Positions 25,041 through 33,843 of a stretch of DNA of 64,000 nucleotides are shown piece after piece. Both the position numbers and the translations under genes were made by a program. This stretch comes from Azospirillum sp051124815. GTDB lineage: Bacteria; Pseudomonadota; Alphaproteobacteria; Azospirillales; Azospirillaceae. Each line of letters begins with the position of its first letter. The first letter of the stretch is position 1. Where the stretch lies: the NCBI RefSeq assembly GCF_051124815.1, contig NZ_CP118488.1, forward strand, positions 1-64,000, written 5' to 3'. The notes under the pieces are model-generated. The model ran no database searches, was not told the DNA's origin, and worked only from the letters and a program-made list of their open reading frames with translations.

Positions 25041-25745
25041 ATGTTGGACCTTTCCCTTCTCGTCCAGTACGGCCCGGCGCTGCTGCGCGGCTTCGGCGTC
25101 ACCATCCTGTGCTGGGGGGCGGGCTGCCTCATCGGCATGGTGCTGGGCTTCGTGCTGATGCTGCTGCGGCAGTTGCCGGTGAAGCCGCTGCGTTGGGTCA
25201 TCCGCGCCTATATCGAGGTGATCCGCGGCACGCCGTTCCTGATCCAGCTGTTCCTGCTCTACAGCGGCGGCCCGTCCATCGGCCTGCGGCTGGAGGCGAC
25301 GACCGCCGGCATCCTCGGCCTCGGCATCTACGGCAGCGCATACTTTGCCGAGATTTTCCGCGCCGGCTATCAGGCGGTGCCGAAGGGACAGGTGGAAGCG
25401 GCGCTCAGCCTCGGCATGTCCTACGGCTCCATCCTGCGCCGGGTGATCGTGCCGGCCATGCTGGTGTCGACCATCCCGGCCATCGTCAACATGATGGCGA
25501 TCCTGACCAAGGAGACGGTGGTGCTGTCGATCATCACCGTGCCGGAACTGATGTACGAGATGCAGACGATGGCGGCGGAGACCTTCGCCACCTTCGAGAC
25601 CATCCTGGGGATGGCGCTGTTCTACTGGCTGCTGGTCGAGGTGGTGTCGCGCCTGGGCCGCCGGCTTGAGGCCCGCGTCACCCGTTTCCTGACCCATGCC
25701 TCGCCGCAGGGGTCGCCGACCGATACCGCAACCGCGAGGGCGTGA
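25041..25745 (+). CDS. amino acid ABC transporter permease 2
   Basis: 234-residue HisQ/GlnP-type permease. Family signatures are EVIRGTPFLIQLFLLYSGGP and the EAA loop EAALSLGMSYGSILRRVIVP. The start at ATG 25041 is preferred over an in-frame upstream start at 25008 that would overlap permease 1. Its stop overlaps the ATPase start in TGATG. Confidence 0.9.
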   Translation: MLDLSLLVQYGPALLRGFGVTILCWGAGCLIGMVLGFVLMLLRQLPVKPLRWVIRAYIEVIRGTPFLIQLFLLYSGGPSIGLRLEATTAGILGLGIYGSAYFAEIFRAGYQAVPKGQVEAALSLGMSYGSILRRVIVPAMLVSTIPAIVNMMAILTKETVVLSIITVPELMYEMQTMAAETFATFETILGMALFYWLLVEVVSRLGRRLEARVTRFLTHASPQGSPTDTATARA

Positions 25746-26572
25746 TGACCGCCGCTTCCCATACCGCCACCCCGTTGCGCACCGGCGTCCAGGACGATGC
25801 CGTGCCGATGGTCTCGATCCGCGGCGTCGGCAAGAGCTTCGGCACCAACGAGGTGCTGCGCGACATCGATCTGACGGTCAACAGGTCGGAGGTCGTCTGC
25901 CTGATCGGCCCCAGCGGATCGGGCAAGAGCACGCTTCTGCGCTGCATCAACTTCCTGGAGGTCTACGACCGCGGCGAAATCCGCATCGAAGGCACGCTGG
26001 TCGGCTATACCGAGGACACGCCGCGCCGCCGCCTGTCGAACCGCGACCTGCGCAGCCTGCGCCGCAACGTCGGCATGGTGTTCCAGCAGTTCAACCTGTG
26101 GCCTCACATGACGGCGCTGGAGAATGTGGCGGAAGCGCTGGTACAGGTCCGCGGCATGGACAAGGCGTCGGCCGCCGCGCATGCCGGCCGGATGCTGGAC
26201 CGCGTGGGTCTGGCCGCCAAGGCCGACAGCTATCCGGCCCGACTGTCCGGCGGACAGCAGCAGCGCGTCGCCATCGCCCGCGTCATCGCGATGGAACCCC
26301 ACCTGATGCTGTTCGACGAGCCGACCTCTGCCCTCGACCCTGAACTGGTGGGCGAGGTGTTGCAGGTGATGCGCGATCTGGCGGCCGACGGCATGACCAT
26401 GGTGGTGGTGACCCACGAGATGGGCTTCGCCGCCAATGTCGCCGACAAGGTGGCGTTCCTCGACCGCGGCCGTATCGCCGCCTTCGGCACCCCGCGCGAG
26501 GTCTTCCACGAATCCACCGAACCGCGGGTGCAGCAGTTCCTGCAGACGTATCATGAACGCAACAGTTTCTAG
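25745..26572 (+). CDS. amino acid ABC transporter ATPase (GlnQ/HisP-like)
   Basis: 275-residue ATPase: Walker A GPSGSGKST, Q-loop VFQQFNLWPHMT, signature LSGGQQQR, Walker B LMLFDEPTSALD and switch VTHEMGF, all typical of polar amino acid importers. A 30-residue N-terminal tail precedes the ABC domain. The ATG at 25745 overlaps the permease stop by one base; a GTG one codon earlier is also open. Last gene of the transporter unit. Confidence 0.92.
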   Translation: MTAASHTATPLRTGVQDDAVPMVSIRGVGKSFGTNEVLRDIDLTVNRSEVVCLIGPSGSGKSTLLRCINFLEVYDRGEIRIEGTLVGYTEDTPRRRLSNRDLRSLRRNVGMVFQQFNLWPHMTALENVAEALVQVRGMDKASAAAHAGRMLDRVGLAAKADSYPARLSGGQQQRVAIARVIAMEPHLMLFDEPTSALDPELVGEVLQVMRDLAADGMTMVVVTHEMGFAANVADKVAFLDRGRIAAFGTPREVFHESTEPRVQQFLQTYHERNSF

Positions 26573-26747
26573 GGAGCCGTCCGGGGTCGAAATGCAATAG
26601 TGCCGGCCGGCGATGCGGCGCATCCCCCTTACGAGCGGGAAAGACATCGGCGATCTTGCCCGATCATCGCGGGATATGGCTAATTACCAGGGTGCCAGCT
26701 CCAAAAATGAGTGTTTCGCAGCACGAGCACGAACAGCAGCAGGTTAA

Positions 26748-27548
26748 ATGACGGAGCGTTATTATGGGCAGGGCAGCTTCAGTGCTGCGCTGTATGACCT
26801 GATCGACGGCGTTCTGTGTCCGGAGAATGAAGCGGCATTCTACCGAGCGCTGGCGATCGGCACCGCAACGCCGATCCTGGACCTCGGTGCCGGAACCGGA
26901 CGCCTGACATTCGCACTTGCCGAAGCCGGACACGACGTGATCGGCGTCGACCTCTCGCCCGACATGCTCTCCGTCGCCCGTCGCAAGCTGGACGCCGCCG
27001 ATGAGGCGGTGAAAGGCCGCGTGTCCTTCATACAGTCGGATATTTGCGAACTGGACCTTGGCCGCCGCTTCGATCTCGCGATAACCCCCTACCGGACATT
27101 CAACTTTCTTTTGAGGGACAAAGACAGAAGCCGTTTCCTTCAGGCATTGTATCGGCATCTTTCCGAATCCGGTCGGGCGGTCATCGACACCTGGGGCGCC
27201 TCCGACGATAGCAGCCGTTTGCGCCCGGTCGTTCAGAACCGCAGGATGGTCGTCAAGCTGGAAGGCTCTCCCTTCAATGTCGCACGAACCTTCAAAAGCG
27301 ACAGGACCGATCTTGAAAGGCAGATCACGGATTTCACCGTCAGTTATGAGATTTTGGACAAAGAGGACAGAGTTCTCAAAAGCAAGGATGAGTCGCTGGA
27401 ATTGCGCTGGTGTTCGCCGGACGAGATGCGGGCACTGCTGATGGACCATGGATTCCATGTGTTGGCGGAATTGGGTGGTTTCGACGCGGTTCCCGCCACG
27501 ACGCCGGGTGACCGACTGTGGATCGTTGAGCGTACGGGACGCCGCTGA
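26748..27548 (+). CDS. class I SAM-dependent methyltransferase
   Basis: 266-residue methyltransferase with the SAM-binding motif ILDLGAGTGRLTFALA (about residues 44-59), the acidic post-I motif VIGVDLSPDML, and motif FDLAITPYRTFNFL. The substrate is unknown. Codon use is visibly less GC-rich than in its neighbours (for example TTCAACTTTCTTTTGAGGGAC), which may indicate transfer. It stands alone, 175 bp after the ATPase and 102 bp before bioM, with CAGG as a weak ribosome-binding site. Confidence 0.82.
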   Translation: MTERYYGQGSFSAALYDLIDGVLCPENEAAFYRALAIGTATPILDLGAGTGRLTFALAEAGHDVIGVDLSPDMLSVARRKLDAADEAVKGRVSFIQSDICELDLGRRFDLAITPYRTFNFLLRDKDRSRFLQALYRHLSESGRAVIDTWGASDDSSRLRPVVQNRRMVVKLEGSPFNVARTFKSDRTDLERQITDFTVSYEILDKEDRVLKSKDESLELRWCSPDEMRALLMDHGFHVLAELGGFDAVPATTPGDRLWIVERTGRR

Positions 27549-27650
27549 CGGTGAATGGGGCTCCCTTCCCCCTGGAACCCCGCCCGCAAACCGGCTAAGA
27601 ACCTTTCGCACGCGCAACAGAACTGCAACGCGAAAGCCCCGTCGCTGTCG

Positions 27651-28325
27651 ATGATCGAACTCCGGTCCGTCACCCACGCCTATGGCGACCGCCCAGTCCT
27701 GCACGACCTGTCGCTGCGGCTGGCGGAGCGGCGCATCGCCATCCTCGGCGGCAACGGCTCGGGCAAGAGCACGCTGGCCCGCCTGCTGAATGGCCTGATC
27801 CTGCCGACCGCCGGTGCCGTCACCGTCGACGGCCTTGACACCCGCAGCGACGGCCGCGCCGTCCGCCAGCGGGTCGGCTTCGTCTTCCAGAATCCCGACA
27901 CGCAGATCGTCTATCCGACAGTGGAGGAAGACATCGCCTTCGGGCTGAAGGCGCGCAAGCTGCCGAAGGACGAGATCGCCCGCCGCGTCGCCGGGGCGCT
28001 GGAGCGCTACGGCCTCGCCCGCTACCGCCACCAGCCGGCCCACCAGATGAGCGGCGGCGAGAAGCAGCTGCTCGCCATCGCCGGGATGCTGGTGCTGGAA
28101 CCGGCCTATGTGATCTTCGACGAGCCGACCACGCTGCTCGACCTGCGCAACCGCCGCAAGGTGATCGAGCTGCTGCGCGGGCTGCCGCAGACTGTGATCG
28201 TCGTCACCCACGATCTCGACATGATTGCGGATTTCGACCGGGCGCTGGTGCTGGAGGATGGCCGCGTCGTCGCCGACGGTCCCCCGACGGACACCGTGCC
28301 GGCGTACATCGAGCGGCTCGGCTGA
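27651..28325 (+). CDS. bioM: biotin ECF transporter ATPase BioM
   Basis: ATP-binding A-component of the energy-coupling factor biotin importer, 224 residues. Walker A GGNGSGKST, Q-loop FVFQNPDTQIVYPTVEEDIAFG (the family variant), signature MSGGEKQLLAIAG, Walker B YVIFDEPTTLLD. The ATG at 27651 is the start that gives a normal N-terminus. The stop overlaps the bioN ATG by one base. The bioM-bioN-bioY order makes biotin the likely vitamin. Confidence 0.92.
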   Translation: MIELRSVTHAYGDRPVLHDLSLRLAERRIAILGGNGSGKSTLARLLNGLILPTAGAVTVDGLDTRSDGRAVRQRVGFVFQNPDTQIVYPTVEEDIAFGLKARKLPKDEIARRVAGALERYGLARYRHQPAHQMSGGEKQLLAIAGMLVLEPAYVIFDEPTTLLDLRNRRKVIELLRGLPQTVIVVTHDLDMIADFDRALVLEDGRVVADGPPTDTVPAYIERLG

Positions 28326-28975
28326 TGCTGGGGCTCTACCTGCATCGGGAATCTCCCGTCCACCGCCTGCCGGCGGGCGTCAAGCTGGGCGGGCTGCTGC
28401 TGGTGACGGTGGCGGTGCTGGCGCTGCCCGGTGCCTGGGGGGCGCTCGCCGCCGGACTGATCGGCGCCGCCATGCTTGTCGCGGCGAGGCTGCCGGCCGG
28501 GCGGGTGCTGGCGGAGCTGCGGGCGCCGGTCGTCATGCTGACCCTGCTGTTCGGCTTCCAGTCCCTGCTGGCCGGCGGCGGGTGGGAGGAGACCGTGGTC
28601 GCCGTCGCCCGCTTCGCCGCCCTGATCCTGCTGGCGACGCTGGTCACACTGACCACCCGCGTGATGGACATGGTCGATTTGTTCGAGCGGCTGTTCGGCC
28701 TGCTGCGACCGGTCGGGGTCAACCCGGCGAAGATGGCGCTGATGCTGGCCCTGACCATCCGCTTCATCCCGCTGCTGGGCGAACAGGTGCGCGAGGTGCG
28801 GATGGCACAGCGCGCCCGCGGCGTGGAACGCAACATAGCCGCCCTGTTCGTTCCGCTGCTGGTCAAGATCCTCACCATGGCCGATGATCTGACCGCCGCG
28901 CTGGAAGCGCGCGGCTACGACCCGGCGGATGCCGGATTCAAGAGCACCGAGACCAAAAACAGCACTCAACGATAA
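28325..28975 (+). CDS. bioN: biotin ECF transporter transmembrane protein BioN
   Basis: T-component (CbiQ-like) of 216 residues with five or so membrane helices. Two coupling motifs with Ala-Arg-Gly near the C-terminus (AQRARGVERN and ALEARGYDP) are the sites through which T-components contact the ATPase. It starts in the bioM stop (TGATG) and is followed 27 bp later by bioY. Confidence 0.92.
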   Translation: MLGLYLHRESPVHRLPAGVKLGGLLLVTVAVLALPGAWGALAAGLIGAAMLVAARLPAGRVLAELRAPVVMLTLLFGFQSLLAGGGWEETVVAVARFAALILLATLVTLTTRVMDMVDLFERLFGLLRPVGVNPAKMALMLALTIRFIPLLGEQVREVRMAQRARGVERNIAALFVPLLVKILTMADDLTAALEARGYDPADAGFKSTETKNSTQR

Positions 28976-29002
28976 AGCCACCAGCCGAAGGAAGCGTCCA
29001 TC

Positions 29003-29551
29003 ATGCTGTCAACCCGCGACCTCGTCCTCTGCGCCCTGTTCGCCGCCCTGCTGGGCGGGCTTGGCATGGCGCCGCCGATCCCGCTCGGCTTCCTGCCGGT
29101 GCCGGTCACCGCGCAGACGCTGGGCGTCATGCTGGCCGGCACCATCCTGGGCGCCAAGCGCGGCGGCATCGCAGCATTGCTGTTCGTGCTGCTGGTCGCG
29201 GCCGGGCTGCCGCTGCTGGCGGGCGGGCGCGGCGGCATTGGCGTGCTGATGGGGCCGACCGGCGGCTTCGTGCTGTCCTGGCCGGTCGCCGCTTTCGTCA
29301 CCGGCTGGCTGGCCGAGCGGTTCGCCACCAATGCCAACCCGATCCGCCTGTTCGCGGTCAGCGTCCTCGGCGGCATCCTGGTCGTCTATGCCGGCGGCAT
29401 TCCGTGGCTGTCACTGGTCGCCGGCCTGCCGATCGAGAAGGCGCTGTTCGGCTCGATGGCCTTCGTGCCGGGCGACCTGATCAAGGCCGGCGTCGCCGCC
29501 GTCGCCGCCTCGGGCGTCCGCCGCGCCGGCATCCTCCCGATCCATGCCTGA
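29003..29551 (+). CDS. bioY: biotin transporter substrate-specific component BioY
   Basis: S-component of 182 residues with six predicted membrane helices. Conserved BioY features include PVPVTAQTLGVMLAG, GPTGGFVLSWP and a C-terminal FVPGDLIKAGVAA. ATG 29003 has GAAGGAAG upstream. The stop overlaps the start of the acyl-CoA ligase gene by 8 bp, coupling biotin uptake to the following enzymes. No BirA- or BioR-type operator was recognised upstream of bioM. Confidence 0.93.
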   Translation: MLSTRDLVLCALFAALLGGLGMAPPIPLGFLPVPVTAQTLGVMLAGTILGAKRGGIAALLFVLLVAAGLPLLAGGRGGIGVLMGPTGGFVLSWPVAAFVTGWLAERFATNANPIRLFAVSVLGGILVVYAGGIPWLSLVAGLPIEKALFGSMAFVPGDLIKAGVAAVAASGVRRAGILPIHA

Positions 29552-31043
29552 GACCGTGGCGCCTGACCGACCCACGTTGGCCGGCAGCTATACCGGGGCG
29601 GACAACCTCGCCCGCCCCTTCGCGTTGGCCGTCGGACGGGCGCCCGGTCATCCGGCACTGATCTTCGGCGACGAGATGGTGTCCTACGGCACCCTGCTCA
29701 ACCAAGTGCGGCGGGCGGGGGCGGGAGTGTCGGCCCTGCGCCGGGACGGAGCGCCGCCGCGCGTGGCGCTCAGCCTCGGCAACCGGGCGGAACTGCCGGC
29801 GCTGTTCTTCGGCATCGTCGCGGCCGGCGGAATCGTCGGACTGCTCGACCCGAAATGGAGCGCCTCGCAGACCGCCGCAGCCCTTGAGACCTTCCGTCCC
29901 GACCTGCACCTGACGACGGACACCGCCGCCGGCTGGATCGCGGCACAGCCGGCGGGCTGGAGCATCCCGGCGGTCGATCCGCAGACGCCTTTCCTGGTCG
30001 GCTTCACCTCCGGCACCACCGGGCGGCCGAAGGCCTTCATACGCAACCAGGGCTCCTGGCTGGCGACGCTGGAGGCGAGCCGGGTCGAGTTCGGCATCGG
30101 CACCGACGATATCGTTCTGGTGCCGGGACCTCTGGTCCATGGCCTGGGCCTCTATGGCGCGGTGGAGGGGCTGTCGGCCGGCGCCACTGTCCGGGTACAG
30201 CCGAAGTTCGACGCGGCGGATGCGGCGGCGCAACTGGCGACCTGCGGCGTCACCACGCTGGTGCTGGTGCCGACGATGCTGGTCGGCATCCTCGACGCGG
30301 CGGAGCGCGACGGCCGGCGCTTTCCGGCATTGCGCCGGGTGGTCTGTTCCGGCGCCAAGCTCGCCCCCGCGGTGCATGAGCGGCTGTCAGCGCTCTGCCC
30401 GGATGCCGCCGTGCTGGAATATTACGGCGCGTCGGAGCTGAGCTTCGTCAGCCTGCGCTCGTCGCGCGAAGGCGCCCCCGCCGACAGCGTCGGCCGCCCC
30501 TTCCACGGGGTGGAGTTGAGCCTGCGCGAACACGACGGCACTCCGGTGGAGCGCGGCCGGCCCGGCACCGTCTGGGTGCGCAGCGGCATGCTGAGCGACG
30601 GTTATCTCGGCACCACCGACGGCGCCGGCTATCGCGAGCAGGGCGGTTGGGGCACGGTCGGCGATTACGGCTGGATCGACGACGATGGCTGGCTCAGGCT
30701 GGTCGGCCGGGCCGGCGACATGGTCATCACCGGCGGCCTGAACGTCTACCCGGCGGAGGTCGAAGCGGTGCTGCGCGCCCACCCCATGGTGGCTGAGGCT
30801 GTGGTGTTCGGCCTGCCCGACCCCTATTGGGGCGACGCCCTGTCCGCCGTCGTCTGGTGGCGCGGGAATGGATGCGCCACGCTGGCCGACCTGCGCCATT
30901 GGTGCCAGGAGCGGCTGGAAGCCTACAAGGCCCCGCGCCGGGTCTTCGCGGCGGCCGACATGCCCCTGACCGGCAGCGGCAAGATCGCCCGCGCCGATGT
31001 CCGTGAGCTGGCCAAATCCGGCGGGTTGGAGGTGGTGGAATAA
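29544..31043 (+). CDS. AMP-dependent acyl-CoA synthetase in the biotin operon
   Basis: 499-residue ANL-family ligase: P-loop TSGTTGRPKAF (about residues 154-164), YYGASEL, the ADP-binding region GRAGDMVITGGLNVYPAEVE and the C-terminal catalytic lysine in TGSGKIAR. It activates a carboxylic acid to the acyl-CoA through an acyl-AMP; chain length unknown. It overlaps bioY by 8 bp and precedes a thiolase, the same set as BirA-controlled bioY(yhfU)-yhfT-yhfS in Bacillus subtilis, so its substrate may be linked to pimelate or a biotin-related acid (inference). Confidence 0.88.
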   Translation: MPETVAPDRPTLAGSYTGADNLARPFALAVGRAPGHPALIFGDEMVSYGTLLNQVRRAGAGVSALRRDGAPPRVALSLGNRAELPALFFGIVAAGGIVGLLDPKWSASQTAAALETFRPDLHLTTDTAAGWIAAQPAGWSIPAVDPQTPFLVGFTSGTTGRPKAFIRNQGSWLATLEASRVEFGIGTDDIVLVPGPLVHGLGLYGAVEGLSAGATVRVQPKFDAADAAAQLATCGVTTLVLVPTMLVGILDAAERDGRRFPALRRVVCSGAKLAPAVHERLSALCPDAAVLEYYGASELSFVSLRSSREGAPADSVGRPFHGVELSLREHDGTPVERGRPGTVWVRSGMLSDGYLGTTDGAGYREQGGWGTVGDYGWIDDDGWLRLVGRAGDMVITGGLNVYPAEVEAVLRAHPMVAEAVVFGLPDPYWGDALSAVVWWRGNGCATLADLRHWCQERLEAYKAPRRVFAAADMPLTGSGKIARADVRELAKSGGLEVVE

Positions 31044-31080
31044 TGATTGCCGATGCACTTCGCCTCCCCACCACCAAGCC

Positions 31081-31190
31081 CCTTCTCCCCCCTGGGGAGA
31101 AGGTTGGGATGAGGGGGTTCGGCGCAGCCGATGAGATCCTCGCCGCGCATCCCCCTCACCCTGACCCTCTCCCCGGGGGGGGAGAGGGGA
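31081..31190. repeat. paired-hairpin GC-rich intergenic repeat, second copy
   Basis: Same architecture as at 24.2 kb: hairpin CCTTCTCCCC/GGGGAGAAGG (31081-31103), then GGGATGAGGGGG, a middle segment, the complementary CCCCCTCACCC, and hairpin CCCTCTCCCC/GGGGAGAGGG near 31165-31189. It separates the acyl-CoA ligase from the thiolase gene. Confidence 0.78.
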
Positions 31191-31207
31191 AGCCAGGGGG
31201 GTAGCGC

Positions 31208-32374
31208 ATGACCCGTCCAATCATCGTCGCCGCACGCCGCACGCCGGTCGGCCGCATCGGCGGCAGCTTGCGGGAGCTTCCGGTCGAAGACCTCGCCGCC
31301 CCGGTCATCCGCGCGGTGCTGTCCGACGCCGGCCTTGATGCGGCGGAGGTGGACGAGGTGCTGCTGGGCAACGCAGTCGGGCCGGGCGGCAACGTCGCGC
31401 GGCTGTCGGCGCTGGCGGCCGGGCTACCGGTGTCGGTGCCCGGCGTCACGGTGGACCGGCAGTGCGGGTCGGGGCTGGAGGCGATCAACCTCGCCGCTCG
31501 GCTGGTGCAGTCCGGCGCCTGCGACGTCGTCCTCGCCGGCGGGGTAGAGAGCACCAGCACCGCACCGTGGCGCGTCGCCAAGCCGTCCAGCCTCTACCGC
31601 AGCCCGACCTTCTACGACCGCGCCCGCTTCGCTCCCGACGAGATCGGCGACCCGTCGATGATCGAAGCGGCGGAGAATGTCGCCGCCGCCCACGGCATCG
31701 GCCGCGCCCGCCAGGACCGCTACGCCCTGGACAGTCACCGCAAGGCCGTCGCCGCGCAAGCCGCCGGACGGTTCGACCGCGAGATCGTGCCGCTCACCCT
31801 GCGCGACGGCCGCATCATTGACCGCGACGAGTGCCCGCGCGCCGACACCAGCCTTGAGAAATTGACGGCCCTGCGCCCCATCCTGCGGGCCGACGGCACG
31901 GTGACCGCCGGCAACGCCTGCCCGGTCAATGACGGCGCCGCCGTCGTGGCGGTGGTGTCGGAACGGAAATTCCGCGCGCTCGGCCTGACCAAAGGGCTGG
32001 CAGTGGTCGACAGCACGGCGGCGGGGGTGGACCCCAAACTGCTCGGCACCGGCCCGATCCCGGCGGTGACGAAGCTGCTGGCCCGCAATCCCGGTCTGTC
32101 CGTCGCCGACATCGACCTCGTCGAGTTCAACGAGGCCTTCGCCGCCCAGGTGCTGGCCAGCCTCGACGCGCTCGCCATCGACCCGGCGCGGGTGTCGGTC
32201 GGCGGCGGCGCGCTGGCGCTCGGCCATCCCTATGGCGCGTCGGGGGCAATCCTGGTGACGCGCCTGTTCACCGAGCTGCTGTTCCCGGCGGCGGGTACCA
32301 CGCCCAGCCGGGGCCTCGCCACGCTCGGCATCGGCGGCGGGCTGGGGCTCGCCACACTTCTGGAGCCAGTTTGA
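31208..32374 (+). CDS. thiolase-family protein lacking the second catalytic cysteine
   Basis: 388-residue thiolase fold. The acyl-accepting cysteine is present in DRQCGSG (Cys86), and the histidine motif is ALALGHPYGASGA. In the C-terminal motif, normally TLCIGGGQG, the sequence reads TLGIGGGLG, so the base cysteine (equivalent to Cys378 of Zoogloea thiolase) is Gly374; codons CTC GGC ATC confirm this. Ordinary Claisen activity is therefore doubtful. It sits between the biotin-linked acyl-CoA ligase and an MFS gene whose ATG follows immediately after its stop. Confidence 0.85.
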   Translation: MTRPIIVAARRTPVGRIGGSLRELPVEDLAAPVIRAVLSDAGLDAAEVDEVLLGNAVGPGGNVARLSALAAGLPVSVPGVTVDRQCGSGLEAINLAARLVQSGACDVVLAGGVESTSTAPWRVAKPSSLYRSPTFYDRARFAPDEIGDPSMIEAAENVAAAHGIGRARQDRYALDSHRKAVAAQAAGRFDREIVPLTLRDGRIIDRDECPRADTSLEKLTALRPILRADGTVTAGNACPVNDGAAVVAVVSERKFRALGLTKGLAVVDSTAAGVDPKLLGTGPIPAVTKLLARNPGLSVADIDLVEFNEAFAAQVLASLDALAIDPARVSVGGGALALGHPYGASGAILVTRLFTELLFPAAGTTPSRGLATLGIGGGLGLATLLEPV

Positions 32375-33610
32375 ATGACCAGCGCCGCCGCGGCCGGGGA
32401 TAGTTTCCGGTCGGCCTTCCGTCACCGCGCCTTTGCCCTGTTCTGGAGCGCGCGGGTTTGTTCGATGCTGGCGATCCAGATGCAGGTGGTGGCGGTCGGC
32501 TGGCAGGTCTATGCCATGACCGGCGACCCGCTCGACCTCGGGCTGGTCGGGCTGTTCCAGTTCTTGCCCACACTGGCCCTGGTGCTGGTCGCCGGCCATG
32601 TGGTCGACAACAACGACCGCAAGACGGTGCTGTTCGGCGCCCTGTCGATCGAGATGATCGCGGTCGCCGCCCTGTTCCTGCTGACCATGGCCGGCGCGCT
32701 GTCGCCCCACGCGATCTTCGCCGTGGTGGCGCTGATCGGCCTCGCCAAGTCCTTCGAGGGGCCGGCCAACCAGGCGATCCTGTCGGCGACTGTCCCGGTG
32801 GAGGATCTGCCCAACGCCGTCGCCTGGCAATCGTCGGGGGTGCAGGTGGCGCAGATCTCCGGGCCGGCGCTGGGCGGACTGCTCTACATCGCCGGGCCGG
32901 CGGCGGTCTACGGCGTCAGCACGGCGATGCTGGTGCTGTCGGTCCTGCTGATCGCCGCCTGCCGGCCGCGCCCCGTCACCATGACCAAGCGCGCCATGAG
33001 CCTGACGAGCATGCTGGCCGGTGCCGCCTTCATCCGCAGCCGGCCGGAGATCCTGGGCGCCATCTCGCTCGACCTCTTCGCCGTCCTGCTCGGCGGGGCG
33101 ACGGCGCTGCTGCCGATCTATGCGCGCGACGTTCTGCATGTCGGGCCGTGGGGGCTCGGCCTGCTGCGCTCCGCCCCGGCGCTGGGGGCGCTCGCCATGG
33201 CAATGGTCATCACCCGCTGGGGTGTGAAGCGCCATGCCGGGCGCTGGATGCTGGTCGCCGTCGCCGGGTTCGGAGTCGCCACCATCGCCTTCGGCCTGTC
33301 GGCCGATCCGGTGCTGTCCTTCATCGCCCTTCTGGCGGTCGGCGCCACCGATCAGGTCAGCATGTTCGTCCGCCAAACCCTGATCCAGCTGTCCACTCCC
33401 GACGAAATGCGCGGCCGGGTCGGCGCCGTCACCTCGCTGTTCATCGGTGCCTCCAACCAGTTGGGCGAGTTCGAATCCGGCAGCGTGGCGGCCCTGGTCG
33501 GCGCGGTCCCCGCGGTGGTTCTGGGCGGGGTCGGCGCCATGGGGTTGGCCGGGCTGTGGACGGTGATGTTCCCGGCCCTGCGCCGGGTGGACAGGCTGCT
33601 GGGGCGGTAG
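32375..33610 (+). CDS. MFS transporter (EntS/MFS_3-like)
   Basis: 411-residue major facilitator with 10-12 membrane helices. The segment GHVVDNNDRKTVLFGALSIEM matches the loop 2-3 region of MFS_3 exporters, and SIEMIAVAALFLL and FEGPANQAILSATVP are typical. The start abuts the thiolase stop, so it belongs to the same transcript as bioMNY, ligase and thiolase. The family includes siderophore and drug exporters; the cargo here is unknown. Last gene of the unit. Confidence 0.85.
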   Translation: MTSAAAAGDSFRSAFRHRAFALFWSARVCSMLAIQMQVVAVGWQVYAMTGDPLDLGLVGLFQFLPTLALVLVAGHVVDNNDRKTVLFGALSIEMIAVAALFLLTMAGALSPHAIFAVVALIGLAKSFEGPANQAILSATVPVEDLPNAVAWQSSGVQVAQISGPALGGLLYIAGPAAVYGVSTAMLVLSVLLIAACRPRPVTMTKRAMSLTSMLAGAAFIRSRPEILGAISLDLFAVLLGGATALLPIYARDVLHVGPWGLGLLRSAPALGALAMAMVITRWGVKRHAGRWMLVAVAGFGVATIAFGLSADPVLSFIALLAVGATDQVSMFVRQTLIQLSTPDEMRGRVGAVTSLFIGASNQLGEFESGSVAALVGAVPAVVLGGVGAMGLAGLWTVMFPALRRVDRLLGR

Positions 33611-33843
33611 ACGTATCCACACGTCGGAAGCGAAATTTACTCGTACACTCTCGACATTCTAAGATTGCGCATTTACCCTTTTGAGCAAGCCCTAAAGGTC
33701 GCCGCTTCCAACCGGTGGCGTGAAGGCGACCGTAGAATGGGATAGGCGATGGTGACGCAGGGCACGGTGATGCCGCCCTTGAGATCAGCTGCCGCAGAAT
33801 ATCCCGTCAGCCATACTTCCACCGGATTTCTCGAGGACCCACA

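Noticed and set aside
27549..27650. BirA or BioR operator upstream of bioM
   Set aside because: No TTATCTATAA-like or long BirA dyad found; only short unconvincing repeats such as GCGAAAG.
31424..33622. 732-codon minus-strand frame opposite thiolase and MFS genes
   Set aside because: Gly/Asp/His/Gln-rich shadow with no recognisable domain; plus strand is convincingly coding.
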